Below, in pieces: positions 54,712-64,000 of a DNA stretch of 64,000 nt. The position numbers and the translations under genes are program-made. Each line of letters starts with the position of its first letter. Positions within the stretch are counted from its first letter, which is position 1. The DNA lies in the NCBI RefSeq assembly GCF_900240975.1, contig NZ_LT968776.1, positions 620,001 through 684,000 on the forward strand. The letters run 5' to 3'. Source of the DNA: Mycobacterium sp. 4858 (GTDB lineage: Bacteria; Actinomycetota; Actinomycetes; Mycobacteriales; Mycobacteriaceae). The notes below the pieces were generated by a model that worked only from the letters and a program-made list of their open reading frames with translations, was not told the DNA's origin and ran no database searches.

Positions 54712-56877
54712 CTAGTTGATCAGCGGGTCGCGCGGCATGCCGAGGATCCGCTCGGCGATCTGGTTGCGGGTGACCTCCGAGGTGCCGCCGGCGATCGCCA
54801 TGCCGCGGGCTCCCATCGCCAGCCGGCCCACGATCGCGCCGGGCCCGTCCATCAGCGCGACCTCCGGGCCGGCCAGCGCCGCCCAGATGGCGGCGCCGTC
54901 CACCATGTGTTCGGCCAGCTTCAGCTTGGTGATGTTGCCTTCCGGACCCGGCCCCGCGCCCTCGACGCTGCGGGCGGCGCGGCGCAGGTTCAGCAGCCGC
55001 AACGCGTGATCGTCGGCGAGGAAGGATCCGATTCGAACGGGCGCCCCCGCCAAGCGATCTGACTGCTGCTGAGCGAGTTGCACCAGGGTGGGGGCCAGCC
55101 CCTCGTAGAAGGACCCGCTGCCGCCGATGCTGACCCGCTCGTTGCCCAGCGTGGCGCGGGCCACCGTCCATCCCGAGTTGGGCGCCCCCACGACGTCCTC
55201 GTCGGGAACGAACACGTCGTTGAAGAACACCTCGTTGAATTCCGAGCCGCCGGTGATCTGCCGCAACGGCCGCACCTCGACGCCGGGGCCCTTCATGTCG
55301 ATGATGACGGTCGTGATGCCGGCGTGCTTGGGGGCTTCGGGGTCGGTGCGCACGGTGGCCAGGCCGCGCGCGCAGTACTGGGCTCCGCTGGTCCAGACCT
55401 TCTGCCCGTTGATCTGCCAGCCGCCGTCCACCCGGGTGGCGCGGGTCTTGACTGACGCCGCGTCGGAGCCGGCCTCGGGTTCGGAGAACAGCTGGCACCA
55501 GATCTCTTCTTGGCGCAGCGCCTTCTCCACGAATCTTTCGATCTGCCAATCGGTTCCGTGCTGAATCAGGGTCAGGATCACCCACCCGGTGATCGAGTAG
55601 TCGGGCCGTTTGATGCCGGCCGCGCGGAACTCCTCCTCGATCACCAGCTGCTCCACCGCGTCGGCGGCGCGGCCCCAGGGCTTGGGCCAGTGCGGCATCA
55701 CGTAACCGGTCTCGATGAGTTTGTCGCGTTGCGCCTCTTTGTCCAGGGCGGCGATCTCGGCCGCGTCGGCGTGGATTCTGGTGCGCAGTTGTTCGGCCTC
55801 GGGCGGCAGATCCAGGCTGTTCTCCCGCCGGGCTCCGGCGGCGGTGCGCTCGAAGACATCCCGGGCCGGCGCGTCGCCGCCGAAGAGCGCCTGTATCACC
55901 AGCGCGCGGCGCAGGTGCAGGTGAGCGTCGTGCTCCCAGGTGAAACCGATGCCGCCGTGAACCTGAATGTTCAACTCGGCGTTGCGCGCGTAGGCGGGAA
56001 ACGCCAGCGTCGCCGCCACCGCCGCGGCCAGCTGGAACTGGGCTTCGTCCTCCGACGCCGCGCGCGAGGCGTCCCACACGGCCGCGACCCCGGACTCGGC
56101 GGCCACCAGCATGTTCGCGCAATGATGCTTGACCGCCTGGAAAGTGCCGATGGTGCGCCCGAATTGCTGCCGCACCTTGGCATAGTCCACGGCGGCCTCC
56201 ACGCAGTCCGCGGCGCCACCCACCGCCTCGGCGGCGAGCAACGTCCGGGCGCGGGCCAGCGCGGATGCCCGCGCGCCCACCAGGACGTCGTCGGCGCTGA
56301 CGTCCACGTTTTCCAGGCGGACCCGGCCGGAGCGCCGGGTCGGGTCGAAGTTGTTCGGCACCTCGATCGACACGCCGGCGCGACCGCGCTCCAGCAGCAG
56401 CACGTCGTCGCCCGCCGCGATCAGCAGCAGTTCGGCCAGGCCGGCGCCCAGCACGATTCCGGCGTCACCGTCGGCGATCCCGTTCGTGAGCCGCACCTGG
56501 CCGTCCAGGCCGATGCCCGCGGTGACGGTCCCGTCGACCAACCCGGGTAGCAGGCGCGACTTCTGTTCGGCCGAACCGTCTTTGGCGATCACCGCCGACG
56601 CGATGACGGTCGGCACGAACGGACCCGGCGCGACCGCGCGGCCGAGTTCCTCGACGACCACCACGAGTTCGGGCAGCCCGAACCCCGAACCGCCGTGCTC
56701 TTCGTCGACATGCAGGCCGAGCCAGCCCAGCTCGACGAGGTTCTGCCAGAACGGCGGCCGCGATTCCTCGGCGGCGTCCAGCAGGGACCGCGCAGCCCAG
56801 CGGGCCTTCTGCGAGGTCAAAAACCCGCGGGCGACTTCGGCGAGTTCGCGATGGTCGTCGGTCAGTGCGATACCCAT
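54712..56877 (-). CDS. fadE22: Two-domain acyl-CoA dehydrogenase
   Basis: 721 residues: two fused acyl-CoA dehydrogenase domains (about 1-345 and 365-721). The N-terminal domain has GGSGFGLPELVVVVEELG and INVHGGIGFTWE-like features; the C-terminal has CQLFSEPEAGSDAASVKTRA and ARGMAIAGGTSEVTRNQIAERILGMPRDP. Probably an internal heterodimer for bulky (sterol- or branched-chain-type) acyl-CoA. Only the second half shows the full FAD/substrate signatures. Identical length to the M. tuberculosis protein. Confidence 0.95.
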   Translation of the reverse strand: MGIALTDDHRELAEVARGFLTSQKARWAARSLLDAAEESRPPFWQNLVELGWLGLHVDEEHGGSGFGLPELVVVVEELGRAVAPGPFVPTVIASAVIAKDGSAEQKSRLLPGLVDGTVTAGIGLDGQVRLTNGIADGDAGIVLGAGLAELLLIAAGDDVLLLERGRAGVSIEVPNNFDPTRRSGRVRLENVDVSADDVLVGARASALARARTLLAAEAVGGAADCVEAAVDYAKVRQQFGRTIGTFQAVKHHCANMLVAAESGVAAVWDASRAASEDEAQFQLAAAVAATLAFPAYARNAELNIQVHGGIGFTWEHDAHLHLRRALVIQALFGGDAPARDVFERTAAGARRENSLDLPPEAEQLRTRIHADAAEIAALDKEAQRDKLIETGYVMPHWPKPWGRAADAVEQLVIEEEFRAAGIKRPDYSITGWVILTLIQHGTDWQIERFVEKALRQEEIWCQLFSEPEAGSDAASVKTRATRVDGGWQINGQKVWTSGAQYCARGLATVRTDPEAPKHAGITTVIIDMKGPGVEVRPLRQITGGSEFNEVFFNDVFVPDEDVVGAPNSGWTVARATLGNERVSIGGSGSFYEGLAPTLVQLAQQQSDRLAGAPVRIGSFLADDHALRLLNLRRAARSVEGAGPGPEGNITKLKLAEHMVDGAAIWAALAGPEVALMDGPGAIVGRLAMGARGMAIAGGTSEVTRNQIAERILGMPRDPLIN

Positions 56878-56988
56878 GAGGGGCCCTCCTCGCTACCGGC
56901 TGGGTGCCTGCCCCGCTTCGAGGGGAAGCGGGGCGGCTGCCTAAAGAGTGTACTTAATCCGGGGGAGGGCCACTCGCGGGGGTGGCTG

Positions 56989-57747
56989 CTACTTGGGCGC
57001 GAACCGCTGCCCGGCGTCCAGCCGGATGCACTGGCCGTTGAGCATCGGGTTGTCCACGATGGCCGCCGCGAGCTTGGCGTACTCGATCGGCCGGCCCATC
57101 CGCTTGGGGAAGGCCGCGTCCTTGGTGAGCGCCGCCGCCATTTCGTCGGGGACCATCGAGGTGATTCCCGTCAGGAACAGGCTGGGGGCGATGGCCAGCA
57201 CCCGGATGCCCATCGAGCCCAGGTCGCGGGCCATGGTCAGGCACATGCCGGCGATCCCGGCCTTGGCGGCGGTGTAGGCCACCTGCCCGATCTGGCCCTC
57301 GAAGGCCGCGATCGACGCGGTGTTGATGATGACGCCGCGCTCTTCGTCCTCGGGCTCGTTCTTGGCCATGTGCGCGGCGGCCAGCCGGCTGATGTTGAAG
57401 GTGGCGATCAGGTTCAGGTCGATCACGGATTGGAAGGACTCGAGGTCATGGGGACCGGACTTGGTCAGCGTCCGCTTGGCGATGCCGCCACCCGCAGTGG
57501 TGACCGTGACATGCAGGCCGCCCAGCTTGTCCACCGCGGTCTGCAGCGTCTCCTCGGTACCCTTGAAGTCCGTGACGTCGACCGGATAGAACGCGCCGCC
57601 GATGCCTTCCGCGACGGTCTTGCCGTCGGAACCCTCGCGGTCGAGCACCACGACGTCCGCCCCACGCTCGGCCAGCAGCTCCGCCGAGGCGCGACCCATC
57701 CCCGAGGCGCCGCCGATGACGACGACCTTCTTCCCGTTGATCTCCAT
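56989..57747 (-). CDS. SDR, 3-hydroxyacyl-CoA dehydrogenase type II-like
   Basis: 252 residues. NAD motif VIGGASGMGRASAEL, and active-site YTAAKAGIAG with Ser in NTASIAAFEGQ. The layout matches HSD10-type hydroxyacyl-CoA dehydrogenases. Upstream of fadE22 on the same strand; with the thiolase and FadE22 it makes a plausible beta-oxidation module. It is extra relative to M. tuberculosis at this place. Confidence 0.9.
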   Translation of the reverse strand: MEINGKKVVVIGGASGMGRASAELLAERGADVVVLDREGSDGKTVAEGIGGAFYPVDVTDFKGTEETLQTAVDKLGGLHVTVTTAGGGIAKRTLTKSGPHDLESFQSVIDLNLIATFNISRLAAAHMAKNEPEDEERGVIINTASIAAFEGQIGQVAYTAAKAGIAGMCLTMARDLGSMGIRVLAIAPSLFLTGITSMVPDEMAAALTKDAAFPKRMGRPIEYAKLAAAIVDNPMLNGQCIRLDAGQRFAPK

Positions 57748-57787
57748 CCGGACCCTTCCTTTCGGGTTATCAGATTCCTTGCAATCT

Positions 57788-57797
57788 GTAACGTTAC
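57788..57797. promoter_or_regulatory. Palindrome between SDR and ligB
   Basis: GTAACGTTAC is a perfect 10-bp palindrome 41 bp upstream of the SDR start, in a 121-bp divergent intergenic region. It could be an operator for the SDR/fadE22 group; the factor is unknown. Confidence 0.45.
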
Positions 57798-57868
57798 GTA
57801 GGCACGCTAGCGTGTCCGTCCTTCAGGGTTGACCCCGCCTTGTCGGCGAGCCGTGCCAAGCTGATTCC

Positions 57869-59398
57869 GTGCTGCTTTTCGACGTGGCGACCACCTCGCT
57901 TGACGTGGGCGGGACGTCGTCGCGGCTGAGCAAGGTGGCCCACATCGCCGACCTGTTGCGGCGTGCGGCGGCCGACCCCGACGGCGTCGCGATCGTGGTG
58001 TCCTGGCTCTCCGGTGAGCTGCCCCAGCGCCAGATCGGGGTCGGGTGGGCATCGCTGCGGTCGCGGCCGCCGCCGGCATCGCACCCGACGCTGACCGTCG
58101 CCGGCGTGGACGCCCGCTTCTCGGAGATCGGAGCGGTGTCGGGCAAGGGGTCGCAGGCGCGGCGCGCCGAGCTGATCGCCGGCCTGTTCGCCGCCGCGAC
58201 CGATGCCGAGCAGACCTTCCTGGTTCGGTTGCTCGGCGGCGAGCTGCGCCAGGGGGCGCTGACCGGGATCATGGCCGACGCGGTGGCCAGGGCCGCCGAA
58301 CTCCCCGTCGCCGCCGTGCAGCGCGCCGCGATGCTGGGCGGGGACTTGCCGTCCGTGGCGGCCGCCGCCCTGGGCGGCGGAGCCAGGGCGCTGGACGCGT
58401 TCGCGCTGCGGGTCGGCCGGCCGGTGGGTCCGATGCTGGCACAGACCGCGACCGGGGTGGCCGATGCGCTGGAACGCCACGGCGGCACAACGATTTTCGA
58501 GGCGAAACTGGACGGGGCGCGGGTGCAGATCCACCGGTCCGGTGACCAGGTCACCGTCTACACCCGAAGCCTCGACGACGTCACCGCGCGGCTGCCGGAG
58601 GTGGTGGAGGCGGCCCTGGCGCTGCCGGTGCGCGACCTCATCGCCGACGGCGAGGCGATCGCGCTGCGGCCCGACAACTCACCGCACCGCTTCCAGGTCA
58701 CCGCGTCCCGGTTCGGCCGATCGGTCGACGTCGCGGCGGCGCTTGCGGCGCAACCACTTTCGGTGTTCTTCTTCGACATCCTGCACCGCGACGGCGCCGA
58801 CCTGCTCGACGCGCCGACCGCCGAGCGGCTGGCCGCCCTGGACGCGCTGGTGCCGGCCGCGCAGCGGGTCGATCGGCTGCACACCTCGGACGCCGCCGAG
58901 GCTGCCCGGTTCCTGGACGCGACGCTGGCCGCCGGCCACGAAGGAGTGCTGGCCAAGGCGCCGGACGCGCCGTACCAGGCGGGCCGCCGCGGAGCGGGGT
59001 GGCTGAAGGTGAAGCCGGTGCACACGCTGGACCTGGTGGTGCTCGCGGTCGAGTGGGGATCCGGGCGACGCACCGGCAAGCTCTCCAACATCCACCTCGG
59101 CGCGCGCGAACCCGCCACGGGCGAATTCGTCATGGTGGGAAAGACTTTCAAGGGCATGACCGACGCCATGCTGGACTGGCAGACGGCGCGGTTCTCCGAA
59201 CTCGCGGTCGCCGGTACCGACGGTTACGTGGTGCGGCTGCGGCCCGAGCAGGTGGTCGAGGTGGCGCTGGACGGTGTCCAGAAGTCCTCGCGCTACCCCG
59301 GCGGGGTGGCGCTGCGGTTCGCCCGGGTGCTGCGCTACCGCGACGACAAGGGCCCGGCCGAGGCTGACACCATCGACAGCGTGCGGGCGCTGTATTAA
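57869..59398 (+). CDS. ligB: ATP-dependent DNA ligase
   Basis: 509 residues. Adenylation motif [13 protein letters not shown] with Lys near residue 213, motif III region [12 protein letters not shown] and motif [14 protein letters not shown]-terminal DNA-binding domain of about 200 residues and C-terminal OB-fold. Replication/repair ligase, in mycobacteria non-essential beside LigA. GTG 57869. Confidence 0.95.
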   Translation: MLLFDVATTSLDVGGTSSRLSKVAHIADLLRRAAADPDGVAIVVSWLSGELPQRQIGVGWASLRSRPPPASHPTLTVAGVDARFSEIGAVSGKGSQARRAELIAGLFAAATDAEQTFLVRLLGGELRQGALTGIMADAVARAAELPVAAVQRAAMLGGDLPSVAAAALGGGARALDAFALRVGRPVGPMLAQTATGVADALERHGGTTIFEAKLDGARVQIHRSGDQVTVYTRSLDDVTARLPEVVEAALALPVRDLIADGEAIALRPDNSPHRFQVTASRFGRSVDVAAALAAQPLSVFFFDILHRDGADLLDAPTAERLAALDALVPAAQRVDRLHTSDAAEAARFLDATLAAGHEGVLAKAPDAPYQAGRRGAGWLKVKPVHTLDLVVLAVEWGSGRRTGKLSNIHLGAREPATGEFVMVGKTFKGMTDAMLDWQTARFSELAVAGTDGYVVRLRPEQVVEVALDGVQKSSRYPGGVALRFARVLRYRDDKGPAEADTIDSVRALY

Positions 59399-59438
59399 GA
59401 CGGGCGGAGTTCGTTTCGCGCGCGTAGGGTTTTCGGCC

Positions 59439-61691
<2,253 letters not shown>

Positions 61692-61696
61692 CACCC

Positions 61697-62185
61697 CTAA
61701 ACCGGATCGAACCCGGAGATCAACCAGCGGCCCCCGACCTTGTCCAGCGTGACCCGGACGCTGGACGCCGTGTATGCGGGCGCGTCGGCGCCGACGATTG
61801 TGGTCTGGTTGACGAACAGCAGGACGACGCCGTGGTCGGGCCCCTCCGACACCGACGCCGCAGACTGGACGGTGGCCAGCGCGGAGATATGCCGCTGCTT
61901 CGAACCGGGGATGACGACGTCCCGGGTCAGCGACGTGTAGGTGTCCTTGAACCGCCCGATCAGCCGCTCACTCGCGGCGCCCAGGTCGCGCTCGACCGTG
62001 TCCGGCCGATAGGTCAGCAGGGCAGCGGTGCCCTCACGCGCCGCCCGGATGGCCTCGATGCGACCCCCGTCGGCGTCGGCGATCGACGAACCCTGCCACT
62101 TCAGCAATCCGGCGCCTGACGCAAGCGACAGCGCCAGCCCCGGCAGCACAGCGTATGCCAGCACCCGAGACCAGTTGTTTCTCAA
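61697..62185 (-). CDS. Mce-associated membrane protein
   Basis: 162 residues. Short N-terminus, one hydrophobic helix (residues 8-28), then a periplasmic domain with the family feature of repeated Val/Thr strands and a WLISGFDPV end. Start TTG 62185 overlaps the next gene upstream by 4 bp. Mam-type proteins stabilise Mce lipid-import complexes. Confidence 0.85.
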   Translation of the reverse strand: MRNNWSRVLAYAVLPGLALSLASGAGLLKWQGSSIADADGGRIEAIRAAREGTAALLTYRPDTVERDLGAASERLIGRFKDTYTSLTRDVVIPGSKQRHISALATVQSAASVSEGPDHGVVLLFVNQTTIVGADAPAYTASSVRVTLDKVGGRWLISGFDPV

Positions 62186-62751
62186 GGCACGAACTCCACG
62201 TTCGACACCTTCGCCTCGCCGCCGACCTTGACGACGGAGAGCCGCATCCGCCAGGCGTGCGGCTGCTGTTCGGCCGCCGCGGCGTTCGACGTGCGGACCG
62301 TCACAGCGACCAGGACCTCGGCGCGGTCGCCGGACTGCGATTCGATGCCCGCTTCCGTCACCGTTCCGACAGACCTCGACCGGGTTCGCAACACCACGTC
62401 GATGAAGGGCTGCGAACGTCTGGAGAAGTTGTCGTAGAGCTGCCCGGTCGCACCGGCCAGGATGCGTTGCACGTCGGCGTCGGCTTGACGGAAGTCGACC
62501 GTGGTGAGGTTGACCGCAGCTTGGCGACCGGCCCGCAGAAAAAGCATGCGCTGCTCCTGGTCCTCATGCGCCCGGTGAGCACGCAGCCCAACCCACCCGA
62601 TCAGCCCGATCAGCGCGCAGACGATGACGAGTCCGATGGTCAGCGTCAACCGGATCGGAGCGGCGTCGCGCTGCCGCTCCTGCTGCTTCGAGCCGTCGCC
62701 GACTTCCGCAGGGGGCCCGGTCAATTCGGCGGTAGCAACATCGTCTGCCAT
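62182..62751 (-). CDS. Mce-associated membrane protein
   Basis: 189 residues from ATG 62751. A charged N-terminus of about 35 residues, one helix (LTIGLVIVCALIGLIGWVGL), then the same domain type as its neighbour, ending VKVSNVEFVP-like. Overlaps the mceF-like gene by 31 bp and the next gene by 4 bp, so all three are one leftward operon. Confidence 0.86.
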   Translation of the reverse strand: MADDVATAELTGPPAEVGDGSKQQERQRDAAPIRLTLTIGLVIVCALIGLIGWVGLRAHRAHEDQEQRMLFLRAGRQAAVNLTTVDFRQADADVQRILAGATGQLYDNFSRRSQPFIDVVLRTRSRSVGTVTEAGIESQSGDRAEVLVAVTVRTSNAAAAEQQPHAWRMRLSVVKVGGEAKVSNVEFVP

Positions 62752-64000
62752 GTGCGCTCCTTTCCACCGGCGGTGGCCAGATCCGATTGCGTGTAGACAT
62801 GCCCGTCAGGGCCGACGTAGGTGCCGGTGGCCGGGTCGTACTCGGCCGCCGGGATCGGCACCGGGGCCGGAACGGGCGGAGCCGGCGGACGCGGCTGCGG
62901 GACGGGCTGACCCGAAAGCGTCGCGTTCGGGTCGCCTTTCCAGTTGTAACCGTCGTTGAGCGGAACGTAGCTGTCGTCGCTCTCGCACATCTGGACCGTC
63001 GGGGACCGCTTGCCCGGGTGGCCCACGCACGGGGTGTTGCGGACGCCGCGGACGTTCTGCGCGGAGTCCTGCGGCACCCGGCAATACAGGTCGCCCGCGG
63101 GGCGGTCCGGGTAGTCCTCCCACGACGGAACCCGCTGCTGCTGGGCGGGCAGGAAGCCGGTCAGACACGGTGGCGGCAGGTTCAGTCGCAGGTTGAAGCT
63201 CAGGAAGGCGCCCTTGTAGCCCTGCTTGGTGTTCCTGTTCGGGACGTTGATCGCCTGGATCGTGGCCACCGCCTGGGGAAGTAGGACCAGCAGCTGCTCG
63301 AGGCCGGCGTGATAGGTCAGCGCCACCTGCCCGACGCCGATCAGGTTGGCCAGCACGACCGGCAGCGTCGGGTTTACCCGTTCCAAGAGCTGTTGGACTT
63401 CCCCGACGGCCGGCGCGCCTTGCTCCAACACGCGCCGGAGGGCGGCGTCGCTTTTCTGAACGCCGCGGGTGAGCTCGGCCAGGTGTGCGGCCCACGCCCG
63501 TACCGCATCCGAGGTATCGGTCTGCGTGTCGAGCACCGGCTTGGAGTCGTCGATGAGGGTGAGCAGCGCACCGAGGTTCTTTCGCGCCTCGATGGACAGC
63601 GAGCTGGCGCCGGCCACGAGCCGGGACAGGTCCGGACCGAGCCCACCGACGGCGGTGGACGCCTCGTCGACGACGGTCTTGAGGTCCTCACGCGGGACCG
63701 ATTCCAAGCCCCGGTTCGCCGCATCGAGCATCGTGTCCAAGTCGGGCGGCACCGACACGCGATCGGCCCGGATCACGTCGCCGTCCCGCAGCGGGGGCGA
63801 ATCCCTGCGTGGCAGCAGGGCGATGTATTGCTCCCCCACCGCCGATTGGCTGTGCACCTGTGCATCGAGGTCCGCCGGGATGTCGATACCCGACTTCAGC
63901 GAGAGCACCGCCGCGACGCCGGCATCGGTCAGACGCACGCCGTCGACCCGGCCGACTTCGGTGCCGCGATAGGTGACGTTGCCGCTGGGGTATAGACCCG
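62721..64000 (-). CDS. MCE-family protein, MceF-like (5' end outside window)
   Basis: At least 426 codons; the N-terminus runs past the right edge. The MCE/MlaD domain is visible (YRGTEVGRVDGVRL, QSAVGEQYIALLPR), followed by a long helical region and a Pro-rich tail ending WQTMLLPPN, as in MceF. Last MCE gene of an operon before two Mce-associated genes. M. tuberculosis has no mce operon next to cstA, so this is an additional or relocated mce locus. Confidence 0.88.
   Translation of the reverse strand, partial: GLYPSGNVTYRGTEVGRVDGVRLTDAGVAAVLSLKSGIDIPADLDAQVHSQSAVGEQYIALLPRRDSPPLRDGDVIRADRVSVPPDLDTMLDAANRGLESVPREDLKTVVDEASTAVGGLGPDLSRLVAGASSLSIEARKNLGALLTLIDDSKPVLDTQTDTSDAVRAWAAHLAELTRGVQKSDAALRRVLEQGAPAVGEVQQLLERVNPTLPVVLANLIGVGQVALTYHAGLEQLLVLLPQAVATIQAINVPNRNTKQGYKGAFLSFNLRLNLPPPCLTGFLPAQQQRVPSWEDYPDRPAGDLYCRVPQDSAQNVRGVRNTPCVGHPGKRSPTVQMCESDDSYVPLNDGYNWKGDPNATLSGQPVPQPRPPAPPVPAPVPIPAAEYDPATGTYVGPDGHVYTQSDLATAGGKERTWQTMLLPPN

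Overview
The window is high-GC actinobacterial DNA and almost certainly a non-tuberculous, probably slow-growing Mycobacterium. From about 18.7 kb to the right, gene order follows the M. tuberculosis Rv3033-Rv3063 segment nearly gene for gene, with protein lengths close to those orthologues. The NrdF, NrdE, SerB2, CtaD, FecB and AdhC orthologues are very close. The species is not determined; a member of or near the M. avium group is plausible.

Region 1 (1-18.6 kb) is an accessory pigment and light-response island that M. tuberculosis lacks at this place. A MarR repressor gene (cut by the left edge) diverges from a tightly coupled operon: crtE, crtI, crtB, crtYc, crtYd, a methyltransferase, crtU, a Rieske protein and a small membrane protein. 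The set predicts lycopene, then beta-carotene, then the aromatic carotenoid isorenieratene (leprotene). Downstream are a second, paralogous MarR gene, a P450 preceded by a translationally coupled 29-codon leader, a UGT-type glycosyltransferase, type II IPP isomerase (fni), an MMPL transporter, TspO and a photolyase. Four copies of a 29-bp palindrome (TTCA-N5-TTAA-N3-TTAA-N5-TGAA) lie in front of the MarR/crtE pair (two copies), an unknown gene at 9450 and the fni/MMPL divergent promoter. They define a probable regulon joining precursor supply, pigment synthesis, tailoring, export and light protection.

Region 2 (18.7-47.6 kb) is the conserved core: secreted and lipoprotein genes, an acyltransferase, methyltransferases, echA17, a Nudix protein, an ABC ATPase, serB2, ctaD, fecB, adhC, class Ib ribonucleotide reductase (nrdF2 and nrdHIE), a flavin monooxygenase, several TetR regulators with visible operators, dinB and cyp136. 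A 57-bp interspersed repeat occurs three times in tandem at 21839-22009. One diverged copy is inserted in frame inside nrdI, adding 19 residues.

Region 3 (47.6-50.5 kb) looks like a decayed tandem duplication of the cyp136 tail plus a LeuA-domain-like gene. It carries two tiny glycine-rich lipoproteins sharing a PTGC motif and an Lgt paralogue.

Region 4 (50.5-64 kb) holds a MEDS/ATPase sensor, a doubled GntR regulator, a thiolase plus DUF35 pair, the two-domain acyl-CoA dehydrogenase FadE22, an SDR, DNA ligase LigB, peptide transporter CstA and the end of an mce operon cut by the right edge. No rRNA, tRNA, CRISPR array or insertion sequence was seen.
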